Positions 1 to 12,593 of a stretch of DNA of 64,000 bases are shown here, one piece after another (the stretch's first letter is position 1; every line of letters starts with the position of its first letter). Made by a program: the position numbers and the translations under genes. The notes under the pieces are model-generated. The model ran no database searches, had not been told where the DNA came from, and was given only the letters and a program-made list of their open reading frames with translations. This DNA is from Symbiodinium natans (taxonomy: Eukaryota; Sar; Dinophyceae; Suessiales; Symbiodiniaceae), in NCBI GenBank assembly GCA_905221605.1, contig CAJNDS010000388.1, positions 88,431 through 152,430 of the forward strand, given 5' to 3'.

Positions 1-968
1 AGGGTTTAGGTAGGGTTATAAGGTTTAGGGTCAAACGTTCTGGGTCTTTAGAGTCCTGAAGGCCTGAAACTGTTCCCCAAGCCTTGAGGTCACTTGCCAG
101 ACTTACTTTTGGAAGTTAGGCTCAGAATAATCGATTTCAAGGTTCGGGGGCCATACTGTTTTGGGTATTAAAGTTTTTTGTTTGGGGCTTCAGTCCTGGA
201 GATCAGATGTCCGCCTGTCATGCCGAGACGCTAAACTCTAAATACTCAAATCTTGAACCCTAGACTCTAAACCCTCAGCCCTCAAGTCTAGAATTGAGGC
301 ATTACCAACACAAATTGACTGATTGTTAACGTTTTACTAGTGCTTTTGTTTAGTTTTACATCTTAAATTTAGTACTCACCTCATAAGACCCTCTGCACTG
401 AACGCTTCACCCCCCAGGCAGACCCTGAAGACCCAACCTCAACCCGCTAATTGGGATTCTTCGGGCTCTACTGGAGAGCCTGGAAAAAGCTGCTACTTTA
501 AGGGGGTTTGGGTTCGGGATGTAAAGGCTTTCGGGGATTTTTTTGTTTTTTTTGGGGGGGGGGGGGGTTCGACGGCCCTACTGAGATCTTGTCGCTCGGA
601 ATATGGCTGTGGATTCTTCAGGCCTGAAGAGACTCTCCCCCCCCTTTACGATGACACCCCATACCCAACCTATCTGCCCTTTTTAGCAGCCCCTGAGCCC
701 CCAAACTAGTCTACTGGGATGAGGTGCGTTCACCCTTCGTGGCTGAGTCGATCCACAGGATTAGTTCCTTTAAAGTCGCAGTCTGCGCCTTTGGGTTGTC
801 TAGGGTATATAGGGGGTATGTCAGGGTCCGAAATTGCTCCCATGCTGAGGGACCATGTAGCTACTGGCTGGTTCTTAGCAGGGAATGAGGTACCCTATAT
901 CCCCCTATGTATCCCCTTTAAGAGACTACATAGGGTACCTCATTCCCCCATTCCCTACCAAGAACCAG
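1..968. other. Intronic stretch upstream of the first Hcp exon in the window
   Basis: No exon is recognisable here. The first Hcp exon in the window (969) enters the protein about 150 residues from the usual N-terminus, so this stretch is most simply read as part of an intron. It holds degenerate TTTAGGG-like tracts, a G run near 553-567, and a palindromic element at about 886-968. In that element AATGAGGTACCCTAT on the left mirrors ATAGGGTACCTCATT on the right, and its right end AAGAACCAG abuts the exon at 969. Confidence 0.5.
886..968. repeat. Short inverted-repeat element (family C) ending at an acceptor
   Basis: The left arm near 888 reads AATGAGGTACCCTAT and the right arm near 932-948 reads ATAGGGTACCTCATT. 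They are followed by a tail ending AAGAACCAG directly before the Hcp exon at 969. A second copy of the right half with the same tail occurs at 38025-38057. Confidence 0.65.
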
Positions 969-3900
969 GGAACAACCAGCGGGCTTTGCAGCTTGAAGGG
1001 AGGAGGTCCCTGCTGCAACAAGGCTGGGGATGCGGCCTACGGCGAGGATGAGCGGAAGGAAGTCTACCAGGCTCGCAACTGTCTTCCCTAAACCCTAAAC
1101 CCTAAACCCTAAACCCTAAACGGCACTAAACCCTAAACCCTAAACCCTAAACCCTAAACGGCACTAAACCCAAACCCTAAACCCTAAGCCCTAAACCCGA
1201 AGCCGAGTTTGCGCGTGACCCTTCCGAAGTGCTCTTGGGGCTTAGGCCTGGAGAGCTTCTAGGGATCCTGGTGCGTTAGGGTTTAGGGTTTACGGCTTGA
1301 GGTCTCGGGTTTCGGATTTAGGGATATTGCCCTTGTAAAGGAAGCAGTCCTAAACCCTAGAGGCTGCATTTTTCAGCGGGGTCTGCGTTTTTTCTTCGAC
1401 TGGGTTTCCGGAGATCTGGCGCAGGAATTTGTGCAGAGATCCGGGCCCCTCCCTGAAAGCCTTCAAACACAGCCCCAAGCCTTTCAACCCCTGAACCTTT
1501 CAACCCTGAACCCTAAACCCCAAACCCTAAACCCTAAGCCCTAAGCCCTGAACCCTAAACCCCAAACCCTAAACCCTAAGCCCTAAACCCTAAACCCACA
1601 GCGACGCCCCTGAAGTCGCCCAGGAGATCTACCGCGTCGGGGCCTACCTTGCGGAAGCTGGGAGCTCCAAGGCCTTCTCGGGTTTGGGTTTGTTGAAAGG
1701 TTTTTGGTTAGGGTTTAGGGTTTAGGGTTTAGGGTTTAGGGTTTAGGGTTTGCAGTGTAAAGTTGACAGGGTCTTTAGGGTTTAGGGTTTAGGGCACTTG
1801 GAGGTTCATGGGTACTTGTAGTTAGGGTTATAAGCAGGGCAACTATGTTTATAACCTTATTTAGGGTACTTATAACCCCGCTTAAAAGTACTCATGAACC
1901 TTCAAGTATACCCTTCCCAGCTGGTTCAGGACTCTAGTTCCCAGAGACCTTAGCAGCATTTGGGCAAGTGCAGAGTATGTACAGGTGAACTTAGTAACCC
2001 ACATATACCTGTCCTGATAACCCAGCTATAACCCTATTGGGGTACTTAAGGGGCTTAGAGGTGCCCCAAAATTCTACCACCTGCGAAAAAAATCGACATG
2101 CAGGCCGCGCCGGATGCGATGAACACTGCCCTTGGCGAGGCAAGCTCCAGAGGGGTTCAGGGTTTAGGGTGTTTAGGGTTGTTAGGGTTTACGGTTTAAG
2201 GTTGTTAGTTGTTAGGGTTTAGGGTTCAGCGTTTAGGATTCAGGGGTTTAGGGCCCTTGTCCCTTTCTTGGTTTCTGGTTCGAGTAAAGGGATGAAGGGA
2301 CCTCCTTTCAAGGAAGTCATCCAGGTCCTGGATCCTCTTGAAAGTTCTTTGTTTGCAAGTTACTCGGTTTCGCTTAGACGGCTTGCCACTGTTTGGGGTC
2401 CATGCACGCGTTGTTACGCTCTGGTCTTGTGGTTTGTCTCTTGTTTGTCTCTCCCTATCTCTGTTTCTTTCTTTCTTTCTTTCTCGCTCGCCCGGTGCCA
2501 TGACTGCCTACATGTAGAACAGAGCTGAGGGAGAGAAAAGGAGAGAGGGAGAGGGAGCGGGGCTGGAAGGAAAAACCACCAAGAAACATTTGCTTGTCAG
2601 ACCCTAAACCCTAAACCCTAAACCCCTCGGAGCGAGCAGCCCTCTCATGCGTGGCCCGCTTGTCACTAGGCACTGGCTCTCGGCGCCTTGAGGCACAGCT
2701 GCATCTGGCCGATTCGGGTGAGTGCCCGTGGTTTAAAGGCTTGTGGAGGGTTTAGGGTTTAGGGTTTATCCCAAAAAAAACCCAAACCAAACACTAAACG
2801 GGTCTCAGTTGAAGGGTTCGGGTCTTCAGGGACGTTTTTTGGGCTGAGGGATTTCCGGCACAAGCCAGAGACTCAAGAGCAAAACCTGGGCCTGGGAGGG
2901 GGGAGACTTGAAGGGTTTAGGGTTTGAGGTTTAGGGTTCAGGGTGCTCACCAACTCCACGCCTGAATCACACATCATAAATGTAGTAAAACTATAAATGA
3001 TTTAGCATGAATCATAGTATATTTCAAAGATGAATTGATGTTTGACAGTGCATTTCCTCCATTAATATTCGATACAATCAAAGACAAATGGATATAAAAC
3101 AAAGAACATTATACAAAAGTGGGAATAAGGCAATTGTTATTCTTAAAATAATGTTATTCTGATGTTGGCATATGTATGTTACATTTCAATCACAGCAATG
3201 CAGCTCCGTGCTGCGGTGGTTGAGGCAAGCGTGTAGCGGCAGGGGTGGGTCTACTACCAATCCAGGTAGGCCCTTGGGACATGTTACATTTTCCCTTATA
3301 TTGGGCTGAAGAGGGTCATATATTCAGGAATATTGTTCAGAGGGTTTTAAGGGCTATCCTAGAAATTGCTTAAGAACACACCCCCCCCCCCCCCCCCCCG
3401 GCCAAAGAAATCAAGAGACTCTTGCTTACACGGGCAAATATAGGGCGTTTTTTGAAGGGGCTCTTAAGCAAATAATCGTTTAGGGTTTGTGGTTCGGAGC
3501 TTGGGGACTAGGTGCACTTCAAAAGGGGTTATGGTCCAGGTGCTTTGAGACCCGAACATCCCAGTTCCCTACCCTAAACCCTAAACCCTAAACCCTAAAC
3601 CCCAGACCTCATAGATTCCCAGGAACTTGAAAGTGATGAAGCTCTTGGATGCTGGCCACAATGTCGTGCTGGGCACACCCGAGCCGACTACGGTGAAGCA
3701 GGACCGACACACTAAACCCTAAACCCTTAACCCTAAATAAACCCTACATGTTTCGGGTTTAGGGCCTTAGGGCTCTTTAGGAGAGTTAGGGTTTTAGAAG
3801 GTGCAGGGTTTAGGGTGTTAGGGTGTTAGGGTTTCAGGGCTCAGGGTTTAGGGTTCAGCTTTCATGCTACTGTGTGCAGGCAGGAGCAGGTCTTGAGAGT

Positions 3901-6900
3901 AGGTGCGGCAGCCTTGGCACAAAGTGCTTTCAAGACCTGAAAGACTCTGAGTCGTCACCTTTCGGATTCTTTGGGGCATGTTTTTTGGGGTTTAGGTTTT
4001 AGGTTTTAGGTTTTCGGGTTTAGGGTTTAGGGACCCCAAGCCCCCCGAAGCCCAAAGGCCCCAAAAAAACCCAAACCCCAAAACCCCAAAACCCCAAAGC
4101 TCCAAAACCCCAACTCCCCCCCTCCCACCCCCGACTCTAGGGGGTGAATAGGGTTTGGGGTTTATTTTCGTATAAGTATAAAAAGACGCTAAGGGAATAA
4201 TGTTAGTATTTCTTAAGGCCCCTACCAGTATCCCCTTTGGGGGTTATTGTAGTGTAATTCTACAGGGACACGAAAGGAATTAGACCCTAAACCCTAAGCC
4301 CTAAACCCTAAACCCTAAACCCTAAACCCTAAACCCTAAACCCTAAACCCTAAACCCAACAGTAATATCAGTAACTATTAAGGCCCCCCCTTTTGGACGC
4401 AGGAGCCGCCCGAGGGACCTGCCATCCTGGTCAGCGGCCACGACTTGGCGATCTTAAGGCTACTTGGAGGTTCATGGTGGGGTTTAGGGTTTAGGGTTTA
4501 GGGTTTAGGGTTTAGGGTTTAGGGTTTAGGGTTTAGGGTTTAGGGTTTAGGGTTTAGGCTTTAGGCTTTAGGGTTTAGGGTTTAGGGTTTAGGGTTTAGG
4601 GTTTAGGGTTTAGGCTTGGGTTCTGTTTTTTGGGGTTCGGGGTTGAAAAAAGCGTGCAGAGCTCAGTATCGGGTTTGGAGGGTCTGTTGGGGTTTTGGGG
4701 TTATAGTTTGGGGGTTCAGTGTTCGGGGTTCGTATAAGGGCTTAGGGTTATGGGTTGAGGGTGCTGGGTTTGGGGTTCAGGGTGTAGGGCTTTTAGGGTT
4801 CGGGGCTCAGGTTTCAGGGTCTGGAGTTTAGGTTACCTTGTACCAGGGCCCTCTGTCCTAGATGCTGTGTGACCGAGGAAGCTGCTAGATCAGTGCAAGG
4901 GCCGGGGCGTCAACGTCTACACGCATGGCGAGTCCCTTGGTCTGCGCTTTCATCAGGATTTGGACCCTCAGCCCTAACCCTAAAGCTTATACTGCAAGCC
5001 TCAGCCCAAGCCCTTGAAGCTATCCCTTGGTAAGGGTACCCAACTTCTTTTTTGTGTGCCCACGGAACCCGCCCAGCCGCCCAAAAAACCAACAAGAAAG
5101 CACGAATAATGCCCATGCAAATATTAACGGTAAAGTCGAAAGGAACGTTGCAGCGAGAGTGATTGTAGTGAGGGTGATAATGCTGGCGCTCAGGATCAGG
5201 ACAGCGACAGCGATCATGATATGCCATTCTAGAATGATATGATGAGATGGTGGTATGGTGGTATGATGGTATCATGATATGATGATGATACTCATAGTAA
5301 AGCGGGTAGGGGACAAGCCTTGAAACCTTACAGCCTTGAAACCTTTCATCCATGGGGACGAAACAGCTGCTACTCGAATGAATTGCCCTTCCTGCGGATT
5401 AGGAGGAACCTAAACCCATTACTTTTTTTCCGTTGTTTTGGGGCAAGGGCGGGGGGGCGGGGAGGGGGGGAGGGTGGGACGGAAAGGGCGACGGGTGGGA
5501 CAGGGAGGGGGGGCCGCCATTTCAAGCAAAGCCAGAAGTCAGCTTGGTCTCGCTCTTGGCCTGCAGGATGCTTCCAGCGCATTCCTACCCTCAACTGAAG
5601 AGTCGAGGATGCAGAGAGAAGGTTTAGGGTTTAAGGTCTAAGCTTTAGGGGTTTAAGGTTTAGGGATTAAGGTCTAGGGTTGAGGGTTTCAGGGCCAGGG
5701 CTCTTGTTCACTTGGTAGGCCTGCTGGTTTCCGTTTGGCCGTCGTTTTTGTTGTGGTTCTAGGTTCTGGTGCAAAGTACCCCCCCCCCTCCACAAAGCCC
5801 TTACAATCATAATTACCATAGTCTGGGTCAGCAAGTGCAGGGTAGTTGTGGCAGGGTTTGGGGATTCATTAGGGCTTTCAAGGTTAGGATTGTCAAACAG
5901 GTGCCAGACAAAATAAGCATTCCCTGTGATGCCCCTTTCATCCCTGCTTACAGTCTGTTGTACTTCCTACTAGCCCTACGAAAGCTCATCCTTTGTCCTT
6001 ATGTATTTGAAGGTTCATGGGTACTTATAAGAAGGGGAAAATCAGTACCCCAAATAAAGTCATCACCATCGTTAATTTCGCTACAACCCCTACTCTTATG
6101 TACCCTGCTGAACCTCCAAGTAGGTTACCGAGCAGCCCCAGCTTCAGATTCCTTGCACCCTAAACCCGAAACCCTTAACCCTCAAAAGTCTGGCAGCACC
6201 GAGCTCCGGACCTCTAAAGCCTTCCCAGCTTCCTTGCCTTGGGATGTTCCCCCGTATACTAACAGTCCTGAAAAGGAATAATAGCACGGGGTACTGGAAT
6301 GCCTCTGAAGGACTCTGAGTAGAAGGGGGAACATCCCAAACATAGCCTTAAAACGGTAAACCCGAAGAAGACCGGGGCGAGTCCTCCCAGCCCTCAGCCC
6401 TCAGCCCCCTTTCAGCATTCCAGCCGGAAGCCCAACCAAGAAACCCTCAAAACCCCTCATTTAGCACCCTAAACCCTAAACCCTAAACCCTCGCTATCTA
6501 ATGATGTTTAAATGTTAATTCAAAAGTGGTCAACGGTGATTTTCGGCCTCAAAAGTGGGCAACGGTGACTTTTTTGGCCTCAAAAGTGGGCAACGGCGGT
6601 GACTTTCCTGGCCTCAAAAGTGGGCAACTGTGATTTTCCTGGCCTCAAAAGTGGGCAACGGTGATTTTTCCGGCCTCAAAAGTGGGCAACGGTGATTTTC
6701 CGGCCTCAAATTTTCCAACGGTGATTTTTCAGGCCTCAAAAGTGGGCAACGGTGATTTTCCGGCCTCAAAAGTGTGCAACGGTGATTTTCGGCCTCAAAA
6801 GTGGGCAACGGTGATTTTCCTGACCTCAAAAGTGGGCCAAAGTGGGTGATTTTCCTGACCCCCCCCACCCCCCCCCCCCCACCCCCCCCCCCCTTGACAA

Positions 6901-9900
6901 GCTGCTTGACTAGTGAATGCTTGGACCAGAGATGCTGAACCCTAAACCCTAAACCCTAAACCCTAAACCCTAAACCCTAAACCCTAAACCCTAAACCCTA
7001 AACCCTAAACCCTAAACCCTAAACCCTAAACCCTAAACCCTAAACCCTAAACCCTAAACCCCCTAAACCCTAAACCCTAAACCCATAAACCCTAACCCAA
7101 TTCAGTTGGCCTCGTCAGGCCCGAGAGCCCGATGTTGAGCCCTGAAGTCCCAAGAAGGATGTAGTCGAGAGAGTCTTGCCCGGGCAGGCGTCGGGTGTAG
7201 GGTTTAGGGTTTAGGGTTTTTAGGGTTAGGGTTTAGGGTTTAGGGTAGGGTTAGGGTTTAGGGTTTAGGGTGCCCCCCCCCCCCCCCCCCCGAAGAGTAG
7301 GAGGTGAAGTATGCCCTGATTGTCCCAGGAAGTACGCGGAATTGAAAGGCCACTTCGGCACCCACTGGGGCAACCAGCAGAAGGACTGCCCCGACCGGGA
7401 TGGGGTTTAGGGTTTCGGGTTTAGGGTTTAGGGTTTCTTGGTTTCTTGCTCGCAGTGGTGCAGGGGTTGAGGGTGTTGTTTTGGGTGTATGAACGTTGGG
7501 TTCTGAGCTTTTGTGGCTCGAGGGGTCTAGATTCGTTGAGGCTTGACCCTAAACCCTGAACCCTACACCCTTACATCGAGAGGGTCTAGAGGCGGGCAGC
7601 TGGAGGTTTTGAGATTGAGAATCTAAGGGTAGTTTCATGGTGCCTTGATATGAACCCTGAATATACCCCCTATATACTCTATACAAGCCAGGGGGCCAAC
7701 ATCAAAACTCTTAAAGAGGGTCAGGAACCATATTATGGGCCTCTACCTTTAGAGAGAATGGAAGACAAGGCCGAGGCTCTTGGGCTTCTTGAGAACCTTG
7801 GGGCTTTGGGCATCGGAGGTTTGATTTGAGACGAGGCCGTGGGACTTGTAGGGTCCAAAAGCAGCGAGAGAGCGAGCGCGCGAGAGAGCGAGAGTGAGGG
7901 CGAAAGTGAGACTCAGAGCGAGAGCGAGAGAGCGAGAGTGGGAGCGAGAGTGAGAGTGAGAGCGAGAGCAGACAGAGCGAGAGCGAGAGCGAGAGAGAGC
8001 GAATAGGAAGAAAAAGGCAGGGGAGGAGAGGGAGAGAGAGAGAGAGCCACCTACGTCCAAACGACAGAAAGGCAACGAAAGAAAGGAACAAAGAAAGACA
8101 GAGAGCCCCTGAGGAGAAGAAGAAGAACACACGGACAGCCGAGTTAGGTTGCGGTCAGCAACTTGCGCATTCTGCCCGTAGTCACTCAAGCACTTTATGG
8201 CACAGCAAGAGGTCGTTGGATGGCTGCAGAAACCTGGAGCCCCTTGACCCCCTTGGTGCCTTGAAGGAGTTTCGCTACTTCCCCGGATCCATCCTGATGA
8301 CATCGAACTGCCTGATGCCGCCCATGGGCACCCTGTCGCGCAGCTCCTGGTTTGTTTGACAACCTCTTCAAGGATTTGCTGGCCGTGGTGGGGTTGAGGG
8401 TTTAGGTTTAGGGTTCAGGGCTGAGGGTTGAGGGTTTAGGGTTTAGGGGGTCGTGGTGTGATTCCGGCTGTGATAACGCATCCCTCGAGCTCATTCATCG
8501 CTTGGTGCACCTCCAACCTCAATAAACCCCGCTACGCTCTAGACCCTTACAGCCTAAACCCTAAACCCTAAACCACACTCATAGGAAGCACCGTTTTTCC
8601 GGGAACCCCCCTTCTGTTGCAGGGTTAGATTCCTCAGAAAAACAATTCATGAAGCAATACAGGTTTAGGGTTTAGGGTTTAGGTTTAGGGCGCTACACGG
8701 GAAAGGTTTACTTGGAGGTTCGCAGGGGGGCGTATAAGAAGGATACTTATGATTTATACCCTTTTATTGAGGGTACGTACTTGTAACCCTGCTTATAAGT
8801 ACTCACAGTAGGTTTTTCTGTGCTAGGAAGCACGGGCTTAGGGCTTAGGGTGTTTCGGGTTTCGGGTTTGTCCTTGTACCTTCAGCGGGTACCCAAGCCC
8901 CGCCCCCAGGGCAAGATCTTCCTTGCACCTTTTTGCTTCAACACTTGTTTTCCTAGGTCACCGGCGAACCTTTGCCTAAGCTAGACCCTAAGTTCGAAAT
9001 CTGAGAACCCCAACCCTAAAACCTAAATACCAAACCCTCTAGCCCTAAACCTAAGCCCTAAATCCTAATCCCTGAAATCTAGCCCACAGGCAAGTACAGG
9101 GACCGAATTTGGACCACCGGTCCTGTGGGTTTCGATGCCGTTCCCAACATGGTCAGCGACGACTTCTCGGAAGCTTGGGCGGCCTTTCAGGTTTCAATTG
9201 GGATTGCGGGGGGTGGGGGGGGGGTGGGGGGGTGGGGGGATTTAGGGTTTTGAGTTGAGGGTTGAGGGTAGGGTTGAGGCATTCAGGGGCTAAGAGATTG
9301 CAGCAGAGTGCTAGGTTTAAGGGTTTCTCAGGTCTTGCTTCGGAGAACGGACACGACTTATAGCCCTTCTAGTTTGAATGCCAAGAACCAAACCGGAAGA
9401 AACCCCAAAGCCGGGCGGCGGGGGATGGGCTGCTGTGAAGTTCGGAGACCAGGCGCTCATCGAACAAGCCGTGAAGCAGTCGCCGGAGATCAAGGTGCTG
9501 CGGGTTTCTGGGGTTCAGGACGTCTTTTGGCATGTGGGAGGCTGTAGCCTTGCAGGATAGTGTCGCACGGCTGGAAGAGCCTCGCCCTCAATCCTCCATG
9601 ACTCAACTCATGTGGGGTTGTTGCACTACATTGTGTGCCCTTTCGCGGTCGCTATTCTGGGCTGATCCTCGTGGTTTAGGGCACCAGGAAAGGTTCACAA
9701 TTTAGCTAAATGATGAGCGCACCCAGTCAGGATGTGCGGCTGCACCAGATACGCCACTAACTTTTGTGGCAGACACTCCCATGGCTTTGTGAACAGTGTT
9801 TAGGGTTTGGGGTTTAGGGTTTACGGTTCCTAAGTTACACCTAGAACCTTAAAGGTACCACGCTCTGGCGCCTTGCCGAACCGTGAGCTGCAGGCCCGGC

Positions 9901-12559
9901 CAGGGGGAGTCCAAGATTCATTTGTTTTTGGATGGTTGGGTTTAGGGTTGAGGGTTTCGGGTTTAGGGCTTAGGGTGAGTCCTTGGAGTATCCGGATCAT
10001 CTGAACTCTGTGGTTCGCCTTGCCTTCGAGCAGTTCTAGACCAGACATGGCCTGAATGCAAGTGTGTCGGCCTCTCTGTGGTGCTTTACTGTAACTTTAG
10101 ACCCTTAGCCTTTTTGGGTTTATTGGGTTTCTTAACAAGGCAGCTAAAAATTATGTTTATAGCTACCCTGCTAAGTGCAGCCAAGGTTTTGTCAGATGTT
10201 GCTTAAGAAGCCACTCGCTGCGGTGACACATCTTGGTACCCCGGTGGTACCCTTTTCACTTTTTGGGTTCAAGGTTCCCTTATAACGTAACCACCCCCAA
10301 AAAAGGGGTGCGCCTAAAAAATGTGGTAACCGGGCTACCAAGACATAGCCAGGAGTCGACCTATCGCTTTGCGTAGAGAGCCGCGCTTGTGGTGAAGGGG
10401 AGGAAGCCTCAGTAGTCCTCTCAGTGCCCCAGGGTTTGGGGTTTTGGGCTTAGGGTTTAGGGTTTGGGCAAGACGTTCTCCGAAGTCGTTGTGGGGCACG
10501 TGCTTGGTCACAGGAGTGCCGGTTAGATGAGATGTTTGGCCCCCAAACACCAAAACCCCAAACCCGAAGTCTCTCGTCCATCCTCCCAAGAGCCTTCCAG
10601 ATTGGCTTTGGGCACGCTGCAGTTTTGAGCTCTCTGGATGCACGGTGATAGCATGTCCGGGGTATGCAGGTTTAGTTGTTTGGGGGGGGTTTCTAGGTTT
10701 CAGGGTCCGTAGGGTTTAGGGGCTTACGTAAGGGTGTTGGAATCGAAATCAGTGGTTAGTTTGGGGTGCCAAGAAGGTCCCAAAGAAGGTCCCAGACTTT
10801 GTCTCAGTCCCATTTTAGAGAAGGGTGTCTGGGTATTTAGGTGGTTTGGGGACGGCAGAGCGTGGGGTCAAAGTGGGCTTTGTAAAAGTCTCGTTCTGTA
10901 CTATTTTGCCCTGAACCCAAAACCCAATCCCTGCACCCTAAACCCTAAACCCCAAACCCTAACTATCAATGGGTTTGTTGGGGTTGAGGGCCTAGGGTAG
11001 CTTAGAGTTTACGGTGTCCGTTTCTAGTTTAGGGTTTCCGTTTCTCGTGGGGTCTCTGGAAAGCCTCGCCTGCTTATGGCCTTAACGCCTAACCCTAGAA
11101 GCGAAAAATCTAGCCCTAGGCCCTAACCTCAACGTCAGCGGTCCCTTTTGGGTACGCGAAATGACCATAATGACCAGAACAGGTACTCACCACAAGCCCT
11201 ATGTAGAACAATCCCCATCTGCACCCAGTACCTCAGGGCTCGTCATGCCACAGCAGTTTTACCGAACGTCTCCAAATAGCCAAAAGTTTAGGGTTTAGGG
11301 GTTGGAGCCGTAGTATTCAACGACCTAAGTTCCCTAAACCCAAACCCCTAATCCAGAAACCGCATTATCCTTCTATATCCCTAAACCTAATCCCTGAGCC
11401 CTAAACCCTAAACCCTAAACCCTAAACCCTAAACCGTATTCTCAGAGGAAGCTCCGCCAGATGTGCCCAGGTGTGGCGGACAAGGTGGTCGCGGCCATCA
11501 AAGGCTCGTGGGACCCCTGGGCCCTAGCCCTAAACCCTAAACCCAAAGTCCCTAAACCCTAAATCCTAAACCCTAAACCATAGAGTCACGTCGAGGTTGC
11601 CATTTTCTCGGCGCAGGTTCTCATGGAGTCTGGGCCGGCAACGGCCACATGACGGCTTCCCGCCCCAAATCCGAAACTCCATCTAATCCCCCCTGCCCGA
11701 ATATTAAACCCCCAGTACCCCTAATTTTTGAATACACCACCATATACTCCAATGTAGCTGTAGTAGGAGTATTTAATATTAGGAGGTAAGGGGGGGGGGG
11801 TTCAATATTGGGGAGAGGGCATTATCCAGAACACCGGACCTCAGGCGGACAGCTGAAGCACGTCTTCATCATCGGAGGCCAGGACGGTGCACATCCCCAA
11901 AAGCAGAACAGAACAAAGTCCTTGGACGGATGCCCCAAACCCCCCCAAGATCCCCACAAGCCTCTGTAAAATCCCGAAATGCGATCACCGTACCCCATAA
12001 CCTTCAACTGCAATCCCAGAATCGCTAACCCGAAGCCCTAAACCCCAACCCTGAACCCCAAGCGCTAAATCCTGAACCCCTTAATCCGTTAAGCCCAGAA
12101 TGAACACCTTAACCCTAAACCCTGAACCCTAAACCCTATAAAACCTAAAGCCCTTAACCCCTAAAACCTAAACGCGAGTTCTGCCAGGTTGTGACGGAAC
12201 CGAAGGTTCCCGCAGCTACTTCACGGACCTGGCGCACGACACTCCCGACGCCTGGAGACGATGGTGGCCCTAAGGTTCTCGTAGTTTGAAATTAAGCAGG
12301 CGCCTGTATTATCCCCTACCCCAACCCCCCCCCCTGCCTACTTGGATTCTCCAAAATATGGTCCTTTTGGGGTTCTGCTTATAAGGCGAAACCTCTGATT
12401 TAGGCTACCCCAAAAGGGACCCTAACGCAGGGAAGTCACCGAACAACATTGAAACCATAGTTACCCTACTTGTAGCTCACAATTCAGTACCCTAAACCCC
12501 AAACTCTAAACTCTAACCCTAAACTCTAAAGCCCAAACCCTACTTATAATATAGATATG

Positions 12560-12593
<34 letters not shown>

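Noticed and set aside
7711-8303. Ser/Leu-rich proteins on the minus strand
   Set aside because: They are translations of a purine-rich low-complexity tract.
11853-11890. Loss of the cluster cysteine in Hcp (reading GGQDG at exon 13)
   Set aside because: The apparent Gln is intronic. With the GC donor at 11878, exon 14 supplies the Cys and gives GGCDG.
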